Assembly (NCBI RefSeq): GCF_032854445.1 | Contig: NC_088296.1 | Coordinates: 25,551,897-25,615,896 of the forward strand | Reading direction: 5' to 3' | Length of the DNA: 64,000 nt | DNA from: Liolophura sinensis | Taxonomy: Eukaryota; Mollusca; Polyplacophora; Chitonida; Chitonidae | Program-made: the position numbers and the translations under genes | Notes under the pieces: model-generated | Database searches by the model: none | Told to the model about the DNA's origin: nothing | What the model saw: only the letters and a program-made list of their open reading frames with translations | Shown: positions 34,511 to 64,000 of the stretch, one piece after another | How positions within the stretch are numbered: the first letter of the stretch is position 1 | How the letters are laid out: every line of letters starts with the position of its first letter

Positions 34511-35363
34511 ATAATAGCGTGTTGGGTGAAAGATTTTAGCCGAAAGTGTTTGGGTAGATTTTTGAATGAGGCTTGCACTACTGTGTGGAAAGATTTCTTT
34601 CGTTTGCTCTTGTCAGGATGGAATAATTTAACTTCATGTTTTCCGCTGTTTTTATATGTCGGTAAATTCATAATAAAGACAACCCCAGATATTACCACTG
34701 CTTGGCTGTTCTAATATTTACGAATGCAGGATAACTGAGTCTTAAGGCTGGTAGTCTAGTGAATGAACACAACTATGGCATCCCGCGAAAAATCGAAGTC
34801 GTCCTGCAACCCGGCCCGTTGTTAAGCGGATTGTCCATGCTAAAAGATAGGACGAGAGCAGCTGGCTCGATCGACCCAAGAAAACCAAGGGGAATAACTC
34901 TTGCTGGCTTGCTGGTACATCTGTGTGTGGAAGTTTGAATGGTTTTGTGAGTAAAATACTATGGAAGTTTTGTGGACTGGGATTTCTACATATCCGTGAT
35001 TCCAAACATTACTGGATATCCCTACACGTCTCATCAGTTCTCTCTACAATGTCAAACCCCAGATATGTAGTAAAATAATATAATCGAGTCCGATTTCCGA
35101 TTGTAATTCGGTGTTCTTGCCTGCGCCTTTATCTGCCATTTAGCCAGACGAGGTCGTTATATCGGTCACGATGAGCATTTGCTTAGATCCCGTTAAGCAG
35201 GTCATGTGACCAGACATGATCCCTCAGATGGCTCATCAGACGAAAAATGGCGGACGCCGATAATGCGGTAGAGCAGAGCTTACTCGTCACTTTATTCTTA
35301 AAACAGCGACGTCGTCGTTTACGAGCTTCTTATCGACGAAAATGGGTGAATGGATGACTGGTT
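34511..35363. other. Non-coding span
   Basis: It may hold further decayed LINE sequence to about 35040, but I cannot support a domain. No gene is seen. Confidence 0.5.
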
Positions 35364-35503
35364 TATTTATTTATTTGATTTGATTTGTGTTTTACGCCGT
35401 GTTCAAGAATATTTCAGGTCCCGGGGAAAACCAACGACCATCAGCAGGTTGCTGGAAGACCTTCCCACAAACGGCCGGGGAGGAAGCCAGCATAAACTGT
35501 TAA
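35364..35503 (-). mobile_element. SINE fragment
   Basis: A minus-strand copy of the SINE family. The tatt-rich tail, tgttttacgccgtgttcaag, the ccggggaaaacc segment and the gaccttcccacaaacggccg core are present. The middle is shortened and the tRNA-like head is absent. Confidence 0.8.
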
Positions 35504-36264
35504 GCCCTAACCCATTAATTAATCATTTAAACCATAACCTATCAGCTAATCATTTAGTCATGTCCGTGAACACCAACAAGACAACACATAGCCTATGTCA
35601 CCGGATACACACTGAAAATACAGGTAGTAAAATATTTAATACGTAATTCTTGCAGTAAAAGTATGGAAACAAACCTAATACTTGTGTACGGAACGATATT
35701 ACTCATTCGTTTATCGGCAGACCAAACACTTTCAGTTGTTGTTGTTGTAACCAAATAACGTCTGTTCACAGTCTAAGTGAGACAACCTTAATGAGTGTTT
35801 TGTTTGTGTTCATGTTACGACACGTCTGCTTTACGATGATGAAACTACTCCACGTTTTGCCTCTGATCTGGTCGTTTCCTTACGTTGTCATGTTATTGCA
35901 TCCAAAAGTCCCGTTTGAGTTCTCATAGTGCTGCCGCGAGTCGTTTATATCAATCTATCGAATCATATTAAAGCGCTCAAGATTATTGAACCACTTTGTG
36001 AACGACGACAACGACACACGAACTATATTTGTCTAATATTATTGCTTGCTTCATAATGTATACCTGCTTAAAAGACGATTCTGCTGATGGACTAAACAAA
36101 CCCTGGGGCCTGGTCTCTTTGCATTATTTTCATGGTTTAGTGATTTTATACTGTAACTTGATATTTAACAATTCTATACCACTGACGTCTAATATCTATT
36201 CTGCTTAAGCCGTGGTCCTAAAAGAAGTCTAAGTAGCTACTAGTTAAGCATTCACATGAACAGT
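35504..36264. other. Non-coding span
   Basis: No gene or repeat is recognised. Confidence 0.5.
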
Positions 36265-36376
36265 TACACCCTGTCCGGTTTCCTCCCACTATATAATGTT
36301 CGCCGCGGTCGTATATTAAGTTAAATATTCTTGAGCAAAATGTAAAAAACCAATCGAATAGATAAATAAATGAATA
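36265..36376 (+). mobile_element. SINE 3' fragment
   Basis: Starts at ccggtttcctcccactat and runs through ttaaatattcttgagcaaaa to an aataaataaa-type tail. The 5' half is missing. Confidence 0.78.
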
Positions 36377-36689
36377 GTGAGAGTAACACCATGGCTGAGG
36401 TTAATTAATAGAACGCCTGATTTTACCGATTTTGTGTGACCATTTACCAACTATCACGCTGTCGACTTTACTCTCTCTGTGTTGTAACTTTATTCATACT
36501 ATACTGTGGCCCATAAAGTTAGAATAAATTTTGTTCTGACCCAGTCTTCGAACTTATTTTTCTTTGAGCGCCTCAGTAATCATAGTAGATCCGTCTTTGT
36601 CGTTTGTAGAGGAGACATTAGAGGAGACATTAGAGGAGACAGCGGTTTCCCGCCACACTGTGAATCGAAGATTACAACAACAGGATTAC

Positions 36690-37293
36690 TGAGCAAGACA
36701 AATGACTAAATGTCCAGGCCTAACCGTTCATCACCGGCTTGTTCGACTGTGCTGGGCTAGGGAGCACGGCAGACTACTGCTCGGGCACTGGCGACATGTT
36801 GTCTTTACGGACGAGAACATTACATTCTTGATCTTGTAGATGGAAGACAGAAATGACGGTTCAGGAAGGGGCTAGCGGTTCAGTGATGGTATGGGCCGGT
36901 ATTCAGTATGAGGGAAAAACGCCGTAGGTGGTCTCAACGCCATCGTATACCTGTGCATTCTGGGAAACCACTGCCTTCCCCACACGCAAGAAGGGTGTAT
37001 GAAAACAATTTTCGGCTCCAGTACCGTAACACTAGGCCGCACATGGGCACAGCAGTGAGAGAATTGCTTGAAGCAGATGGGGTGGAGCATGGTTTTCTTG
37101 CTCCCCTGAAATGAACCCTGTCGAGCATGCCTGGGATGCCTTAGACCGAGCCATCAATGGCAGGGACAATCATCCCCAAACTCTACAGGAGCTAGCCCTG
37201 CCTCTGACTGATGAGTGGGATACCCTGCCCATTGACATCATCAAGAACCTTGTGGGCAAGTGCCGCAGGGAATACGCTGCCCATTGACATCAT
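36690..37293 (+). pseudogene. Tc1/mariner-type transposase relic
   Basis: The C-terminal half of a Tc1-like DD34E transposase can be read across frameshifts. The first catalytic Asp lies in HVVFTDEN (about 36790-36820), followed by GSVMVWAGI (about 36880). TRPHMG comes next, with the second Asp replaced (YRN for QDN, about 37020). SPEMNPVEHAWDAL with the Glu is at about 37100-37145, and TLQELAL and EWDTLPIDIIKNL follow. It has several frameshifts and an altered catalytic residue, so it is dead. I did not find terminal inverted repeats. A 12-bp triplet repeat (agaggagacatt) lies just upstream at 36607-36640. Confidence 0.82.
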
Positions 37294-37459
37294 CAAGAAC
37301 CTTGTGGGCAAGTGCCGCAGGGAATACGCTGCCCATTGACATCATCAAGAACCTTGTGGACAAGTGCCGCAGGGGATACGCTGCCCAGTGACATCATCAA
37401 GAACCTTGTGGACAAGTGCCGGAGGGAATACGCTGCCCATTGACATCATCAAGAACTCA
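37228..37459 (+). repeat. 52-bp tandem repeat within the transposase tail
   Basis: About 4.4 units begin at 37228, 37280, 37332, 37384 and 37436, each starting with cccattgacatcatcaagaa. The unit is the coding sequence for the last part of the transposase. 52 is not a multiple of three, so the amplification happened without regard to coding. Confidence 0.92.
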
Positions 37460-37555
37460 TTCAGGCACTCATTTTGTCATGTGTCCATAAATAAATAATA
37501 AAGCAATAAAATATCATGCATTTGTAAGATGTTGCCGAAGATTTACATACATTTA

Positions 37556-40062
37556 CAGCGTGTGATTAAATACGGTTGATGGCCGTGTGGTGTGGTTAAA
37601 CACGGTTGATGGCCGTGTGGTGTGATTAAATACGGTTGATGGCCGTGTGGTGTGGTTAAATACGGTTGATGGCCGTGTGGTGTGGTTAAACACGGTTGAG
37701 GGTCGTGTGGTGTGGTTAAACACGGTTGAGGGTCGTGTGGTGTGGTTAAATACGGTTGATGGTCGTGTGGTGTGATTAAATACAGTTGATGGCAGTGTGG
37801 TGTGATTAAATACAGTTGATGGCAGTGTGGTGTGGTTAAATACGGTTGATGGCCGTGTGGTGTGGTTAAATACGGTTGATGGCCGTGTGGTGTGGTTAAA
37901 TACGGTTGATGGCCGTGTGGTGTGGTTAAACACGGTTGAGGGTCGTGTGGTGTGGTTAAACACGGTTGAGGGTCGTGTGGTGTGATTAAATACGGTTGAT
38001 GGTCGTGTGGTGTGATTAAATACAGTTGATGGCAGTGTGGTGTGATTAAATACGGTTTATCGCCCTGTGGTGTGATTAAATACGGTTGATGGCCGTGTGG
38101 TGTGATAAAACACGGTTGATGGTCGTGTGGTGTGATTAAATACGGTTGATGGTCGTGTGGTGTGATTAAATACGGTTGATGGCCGTGTGGTGTGATTAAA
38201 TACGGTTGATGGCCGTGTGGTGTGATTAAATACAGTTGATGGCCGTGTGGTGTGATTAAATACGGTTGATGGCCGTGTGGTGTGATTGAATACAGTTGAT
38301 GGCCGTGTGGTGTGATTAAATAGGGTGGATGGCCCGTGTGGTGTGATTAAATACAGTGATGGCAGTGTGGTGTGGTTAAATACGGTTGATGGCCGTATGG
38401 TGTGATTAAATACGGTTGATGGCCGTGTGGTGTGATTAAACACGGTTGATGGCCGTGTGGTGTGATTAAATACGGTTGATGGCGGTGTGGTGTGATTAAA
38501 TACGGTTGATGGTCGCGTGGTGTGGTTAAATACGGTTTATCGCCCTGTGGTGTGATTAAATACGGTTGATGGCCGTGTGGTGTGATTAAATACGGTTGAT
38601 GGTCGCGTGGTGTGATTAAATACGGTTGATGGTCGCGTGGTGTGATTAAGTACAGTTGATGGCCGTGTGGTGTGATTAAATACGGTTTATCGCCCTGTGG
38701 TGTGATTAAATACGGTTGATGGCCGTGTGGTGTGATTAAATGCGGTTGATGGTCGCGTGGTGTGATTAAATACGGTTGATGGCCGTGTGGTGTGATTAAA
38801 TGCAGTTGATGGTCGCGTGGTGTGATTAAATACGGTTGATGGTCGCGTGGTGTGATTAAATACAGTTGATGGCAGTGTGGTGTGATTAAATACGGTTGAT
38901 GGCCGTGTGGTGTGATTAAATATGGTTGATGGCCGTGTGGTGTGATTAAATACGGTTTATCGCCCTGTGGTGTGATTAAATACGGTTGATGGCCGTGTGG
39001 TGTGATAAAACACGGTTGATGGTCGTGTGGTGTGATTACATACGGTTGATGGTCGTGTGGTGTGATTAAATACGGTTGATGGCCGTGTGGTGTGATTAAA
39101 TACAGTTGATGGCCGTGTTGTGTGATTAAATACAGTTGATGGCCGTGTGATGTGATTAAATACAGTTGATGGCCGTGTGGTGTGATTAAATACGGTTGAT
39201 GGCCGTGTGGTGTGATTGAATACAGTTGATGGCCGTGTGGTGTAATTAAATACGGTGGATGGCCCGTGTGGTGTGATTAAATACAGTTGATGGCCGTGTG
39301 GTGTGATAAAACACGGTTGATGGCCGTGTGGTGTGATTAAATACAGTCGATGGTCGTGTGGTGTGATTAAATACGGTTGATGGCCGTGTGGTGTGATTAA
39401 ATACAGTTGATGGCCGTGTGGTGTGATTAAATACGGTTGATGGCCGTGTGGTGTGATTAAACACGGTTGATGGTCGTGTGATATGATTAAATACGGTTGA
39501 TCGCGGTGTGGTGTGATTAAATACGGTTGATGGTCGCGTGGTGTGATTAAATACAGTTGATGGCCGTGTGGTGTGATTAAACACGGTTGATGGTCGTGTG
39601 GTGTGATTAAACACGGTTGATGGCCGTGTGGTGTGATTAAACACGGTTGGTGGCCGTGTGGTGTGATTAAATGCGGTTGATGGTCGCGTGGTGTGATTAA
39701 ATACAGTTGATGGCCGTGTGGTGTGATTAAACACGGTTGATGGTCGTGTGGTGTGATTAAACACGGTTGATGGCCGTGTGGTGTGAATAAACACGGTTGA
39801 TGGCGGTGTGGTGTGATTAAATACAGTTGATGGCCGTGTGGTGTGATTAAACACGGTTGATGGTCGTGTGGTGTGATTAAACACGGTTGATGGCGGTGTG
39901 GTGTGATTAAACACGGTTGATGGCGGTGTGGTGTGATTAAACACGGTTGATGGCCGTGTGGTGTGGTTAAACACGGTTGATGGCCCTGTGGTGTGATTAA
40001 ACACGGTTGATGGCGGTGTGGTGTGATTAAACACGGATGATGGCCCTGTGGTGTGATTTAGA
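37556..40062. repeat. 30-bp minisatellite, about 83 units
   Basis: Units such as tgtgattaaatacggttgat followed by ggccgtgtgg repeat for 2.5 kb with few indels. Longer periods are visible: a block at about 37681 recurs 240 bp later, and a block marked by cggtttatcgccctgtgg at 38041 recurs 900 bp later at 38941. The minus strand reads a 10-residue repeat (STVFNHTTRP) in long open frames, because 30 is a multiple of three. I treat that as a by-product and not a gene, as there is no start context, splice site or non-repeat domain. Confidence 0.92.
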
Positions 40063-40117
40063 TTGACGTACGGGTAGAATCACCATTGGAAATGTAAGTT
40101 AAGCTCTAAAATGTCAA

Positions 40118-40205
40118 ATGTCCTCAGTGGACTAGTGCCCGCGTGCTAGCGCAACACAACACAGGAGTCTCTCACTCATGCTGACGTGGTGAGTTCAAAA
40201 TCAAG
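40118..40205 (+). mobile_element. SINE head fragment
   Basis: tcagtggactagtgcccgcg, gctagcgcaacacaacacag and tggtgagttcaaaatcaa match the tRNA-like head of the SINE at 15228. Confidence 0.65.
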
Positions 40206-40437
40206 TAAAACTGGAAAGGGGAAAGGCAGGCTGTTAAAGATCCGAAATTATAAACCGGTAAAACCGGACGCCATGATAAGAGAGAAACAACCTTGAACAG
40301 TGTTAAACTATCAAATGAATGAATAAATCAACAATTAAAATATCAAAATGTATAAACTAGCTTATCAGACAGTCAAGATAACACATCGATCAGCGTATAT
40401 GGAGTGTCATAGCGCCAACCACCATGTTGGCTGTTTA

Positions 40438-40717
40438 CTTTACTTATTTATGTATTTATTTATTTATTTATTTGATTGGTGTTTTACGCCATACTCAAGA
40501 AGATTATCACTTATACAACTGGGGTCAGCATCGTGGAGGGGGGAAACCGATCAGAGCCCGGGGGAAACGACCACGACCATCCGCAGATTGCTGTCAGACC
40601 TTCCCACGTACGGCCGGAGAGATAGCCAGCATGAACTGGCCTTGAACTCATTGGTGAGAGGCTTCTGGGTCTTTGTGCCGTGCTGGCGTGCTAACCCCCA
40701 TCGGCCACGGAGGCCTC
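40438..40717 (-). mobile_element. Full-length SINE, minus strand, with target duplication
   Basis: Runs from a taaa-type tail (read tttatttattta on the plus strand) to the head complement cggccacggaggcctc. It is flanked by near-identical 13-bp duplications, tgttggctgttta at 40425-40437 and tgttggctattta at 40718-40730. Same family as 15228-15501. Confidence 0.88.
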
Positions 40718-40730
40718 TGTTGGCTATTTA

Positions 40731-41522
40731 AGTATGCACAACAGTTTGGACACATTCTGTTATCCCAGGAGTTTTTGTGTAACAAAAAAAGAGAACAACG
40801 AGCACATCTTGAGTTAGTTACAGTTTCTTTTATTTTTTTCCCCTGTGTACGTCTATTACAAATTTGGTCATATGGTTTTGTCAATAGCACTTCTGTTTCG
40901 CATCTCGGGCCACTCGATCAAAATTGATGCTACATGTTTGTTTTTTTTTGTACACGTTGTTGTACACGTTGGTAAAAAGTCTTATGTTTTCTTTGTTGTA
41001 AGACATTCGAAACAGTTTCATTTTCTGTTTTGAGTATTTTTGCCATATTTTTCTATTTTTATTTTCTTTTTGTACTATTTTTGCGTTTTTTTTACGTGCT
41101 TTTAATTTGTTTTAACACGTTAAAATCAGGTAGACAATCTGTCCCATTGAATACCCGATTTCAAGATGTTAGAGAGTTACTTCCCTTGGACGCGGTTTTT
41201 CCTCTCTTTGCATTAAACATTAAACCTTCAGCTTTTACATTCACATATATACAAAAGGATGGGTGGAATGGTTCTATCTCAACACAACATAGCACAGTCA
41301 ATACTCTATATATTAATTTAGCTCATTTAACATTAGCATACAAAAATACACTCATTAATGTTATCATAATGTTCACAACTACAAAATTTATACAGAATAA
41401 GACACATAAACTAGTAATATAACTATGCTAAACACAGATTCTGTCACTTCTGTTGTGAAACATTGCTGGTGAAGAAGTCTTTATAGCTGCTACTTTGCTT
41501 TTCCCTAAAGTGTATGTAACGT
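40731..41522. other. Intergenic span downstream of the NMES1-like gene
   Basis: T-rich in the first half (about 40920-41110). No gene or repeat is recognised. Confidence 0.5.
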
Positions 41523-41528
41523 TTTATT
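41523..41528 (-). promoter_or_regulatory. Candidate poly(A) signal of the NMES1-like gene
   Basis: AATAAA on the minus strand, about 200 bp after the stop codon at 41730. Confidence 0.5.
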
Positions 41529-41729
41529 TAAGAAACCAATTAAGACACTGGAATAAATTAAAATTCAAAGATGATAGTGACGAAACGGGCGCCCGCTAGG
41601 TGTCGCTTTGATCACGCCACATCTTGGATGATCTCGGACGAGAGTCTATGGTGGAGATACATATTCTCTACAACAAGCTGCTAGTTTTTGTGGTATGTTT
41701 TAAGACTGACATCCCTAAGAGCTTCTCGC

Positions 41730-60891
<19,162 letters not shown>

Positions 60892-60912
60892 GATGGTTTG
60901 AAAATAAAACTG

Positions 60913-62679
60913 AAACCAAAAAAAAAAAGAGTATAACTAATTCATTTAAATTAACATGTTCGAACCTATCATTTATGGATATGCAAATTATATTAATATG
61001 TAAGGGTGAAAAATGCTGTATGCGTCGAGTTCAGTTGGAATAATTTCGGTTTCTGATTATAGGATCCGTGTTGTTGAGTGTACTGTATGTCACGTGATTA
61101 TTCCGGAGGTCTGCACTATCTGAAACAAAACTAGTGCCCTCTACCATGCGCTTTACAAGCTCGTAACGTAAATTAAGCTCAACATATCATTGTCAGTTTT
61201 CACTTTTTTAAAAACCCAGTTGGGGTAATGTGGGTGTGAATGGGTGGATAGCTGAACACATTGCCTGGTTATGCTATAATTCGGAACAGGTAGTGTGATG
61301 ATGATGATTTGTATTGATAGTGGTTCCATTCTATTCAACCGAATATACAATATATTTAGAAAACAGATAGGTAGTAAAACGTAGTGGTTAAGAACGCAAA
61401 AGTCTATCTTGTAAATGATCCCGTGTCTAAGCCTAGGGAAGCCACGATTTACAAGAGAGACAGAGAGTCGATATAGTCTTTGCTAAAGCCTGGTGTAAAG
61501 CAACCTGCCGGTCATAAAACACTTCCCCGCAAGTCACTCGCCAAATAAAGCTTTAATCTGGCACTCCGGCGACTGGTAATGTATCGATTGGCTTCCTGAA
61601 CAAGACTTCTGGTCACATACCCGAGAATCGTCTTAATCCTTCACCAAATAAACGGATCGAGACAGGTTGACGAAGGAGGATGTGCAAAATCCCCCGAGGC
61701 GTGAGGCATCCAGAAATTACCGGTGTTCGTGGTCAGGGACCGAGGGTCATGGGTGTCAAGGAATCTTGACATGCACTTGTACTGGGACAATCGCTTAAAT
61801 AAGATATGCTGAATATAATAATGAAAATAGTTATCATTCATTAATTAATGTTTGAATAACGTATGTTGAAGATAAAACACAAATATTCATTATTCTTGAA
61901 TTTAAAACTAACTTAAAATTTTAAAGATTGTTATAGGTCAGTATAGCAAATGTTTTGTATTTGGAAAAATGTACCCTTTTTGGAAATGCATGTTCAGTCA
62001 CAATGTCTTAGTTCTTCCCAGAGTCCAATTTCGCAAAGTATCATCGTAACAAAACCCGTGTAGGCGTCATAATGCCAACTGTTGATATAGTGACAAAATA
62101 AAAATGACGTCCCCTTTGTTTACTGAATTTTGCCATGGACACAAAGTTGCAAATGGACCTAAAAACATCATGTAAGAAATGTACAGATGATGTTTAAATG
62201 GTGTTTAAACTTTTGTCTTTTGACATTGAAAAGTAAAAATCCAGGATAAACACCGTCAAAGAGAGAACCTTGGAAATCCACAAAGTCAAACATAGCAAAA
62301 ATGTTGTTGACCTTCTGGCCCAGTGACAAACAAAGGCATTGCTCTGGACAAGAAAGGTCATTCATCTCGCAGCACCTAAAGTAAAAGGGGGGAATTTTAC
62401 TGGAAAAGCGCCATGCTTTCCACAACAAGGTTTAGACTGGGAAACTACACCAAACAGATGGGCTATTGTAATGTTTTGTGTGGCGTTCGTATTGGTGAGG
62501 TGCCGGGTGTGTTGATATTCCTTTCTGAATAGCCGTGTTCAGATAAATCACTCTCTGCTTGCCAGAATAACAGACGTGTCAATCTAAGGGGTCCAAATTT
62601 AAATTAAATCAATGTCGGCGATATTTATGCACCTCTGCTGCTCTGCAATGGTCCAATAAAACCAACGAGCTTACATCAT
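60913..62679. other. Upstream region of the NMES1-like gene
   Basis: This should hold the promoter and any 5' UTR exon, but I cannot point to either. A tRNA-like SINE head is suggested at about 61380-61440 (gtagtggttaagaacgcaaa). An 86-codon minus-strand open frame at 62168-62428 (MLWKAWRFSSKIPPFYFRCC...) matches nothing I recognise. Confidence 0.45.
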
Positions 62680-62683
62680 AGAG

Positions 62684-63785
62684 GTCACTACATCACTGTA
62701 CACAGGTAATCATACATGTCATTATATCACTGCACACAGAGGGTCATATAGGTCATTACATCACTGCACACAGGACATCATGCATGTCACTAAATCACTG
62801 CACACAGCACACCATATAGGTCACTACATCAACGCACACAGGACATCATATAGGTCACTACATCACTGCACACAGGACATCATGCATGTCACTAAATCAC
62901 TGCACACAGGATACCATATAGGTCACTACATCACTGCACACAGGACACCATACATGTAACTACATCACTGCACAGAGGACACCATACATGTCACTACATC
63001 AGTACACACAGGTAATCGTATAGGTCATTACATCACTGCACACAGGACATCATGCATGTCACTAAATCACTGCACACAGCACACCATATAGGTCACTACA
63101 TCACTGCACACAGGACACTATACATGTAACTACATCACTGCACACAGAACACCATACATGTCACTACATCAGTACACACAGGTAATCATATAGGTCATTA
63201 CATCACTGCACACAGGACATCATATAGGTCATTACATCACTGCACACAGGACACCATACATGTCACTACATCAGTACACACAGGTAATCGTATAGGTCAT
63301 TACATCACCGCACACAGAACAACATATAGGTCACTACATCACTGCACACAGGACATCATGCATGTCACTAAATCACTGCACACAGCACACCATATAGGTC
63401 ACTACATCACTGCACATAGGTAATCATATTGGTCACTACATCACTGCACACAGGACACCATACATGTAACTACATCACTGCACACTGGACACCATACATG
63501 TCACTACATCACCGGACATAGGACACCATACATGTAACTACATCACTGCACACAGGACACCATACATGTCACTACATCAGTACACACAGGTAACCATATA
63601 GGTCATTACATCACTGCACACAGGACACCATATAGGTCATTTCATCACTGCACACAGGTAATCATATAGGTCACTACATCACTGCACACAGGACACCATA
63701 CATGTAACTACATCACTGCACACAGGACACCACATAGGTCATTACATCACTGCACACAGGGGATCATGTATGTCACCACATCACA
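62684..63785. repeat. 34-bp minisatellite, about 32 units
   Basis: The unit is catcactgcacacaggacac then catataggtcacta, alternating with acatgtaacta-type units. The last units degrade from about 63740. The remaining sequence to 64000 holds nothing recognised except a G-rich end (63972-63991). Confidence 0.9.
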
Positions 63786-64000
63786 CAGAACATTCTTTAC
63801 ATCAACGCAACAGTGCACAGTTAGTGACAAGATTCCAACCACTTTGTGCCGGTGTAGCATTTACATCACAGTGTCACTGCAGTCAAAGTATCGTATAAAC
63901 CACATCATAATGTATCAGAGGCGGAATGTGGATGTGAGGTTTCATGACAGCGCGTGGTTTACACTATGCAGGATGGGGGGAGAGGGGGGAGGTCAAAAGC

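Noticed and set aside
62168-62428. Minus-strand 86-codon frame upstream of the NMES1-like gene
   Set aside because: No recognised family, no clear splice or promoter signals; kept only as a remark on the upstream region.

Overview
The window is nuclear DNA from an animal, most likely a marine mollusc or another lophotrochozoan. The reasons are an intron-containing gene, many copies of a tRNA-derived SINE whose 3' end has the form common in mollusc genomes, LINE and Tc1/mariner relics, and very many minisatellites. There are no bacterial-style genes. The species assignment is inference.

Left half (1-32531): a large tRNA-Asp(GTC) locus. A unit of about 351 bp, made of a 72-nt tRNA-Asp gene plus spacer, is repeated in tandem. 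I count 35 tRNA copies: about 20 look functional and the rest are damaged or truncated. The array is split into three blocks (7363-12599, 19887-26880, 32067-32531) by non-LTR retrotransposons of L1/Tx1 type. One is near full length (26881-32066), one is a 5'-truncated copy (9326-9807), and one is a decayed relative. The truncated and near-full-length copies join the spacer at the identical 3' base. The block holding the decayed copy sits within a few bases of the same point, so the spacer looks like a preferred insertion target.

A segment of about 6.5-7.4 kb occurs twice (1-7363 and 13276-19800). It holds the decayed LINE, an orphan last coding exon of an unidentified protein, a 37-bp minisatellite and about 2.2 kb of unique DNA. 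The copies differ by a SINE insertion (274 bp plus a 14-bp target duplication) and by minisatellite length (about 1.67 kb against 0.49 kb).

Middle (32532-41500): decayed transposon DNA. It includes an RT relic of another LINE, a dead Tc1/mariner transposase carrying a 52-bp tandem repeat, and a 2.5-kb array of a 30-bp minisatellite.

Right half (41500-64000): a split gene on the minus strand. Four coding exons, each with consensus splice sites, join in frame to give a 101-residue protein. It resembles NMES1/C15orf48, a relative of the cytochrome oxidase subunit NDUFA4. Its first coding intron (14.6 kb) is filled with SINE fragments, a compound microsatellite and 40-bp and 22-bp minisatellites. 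Another 34-bp minisatellite lies upstream of the gene.
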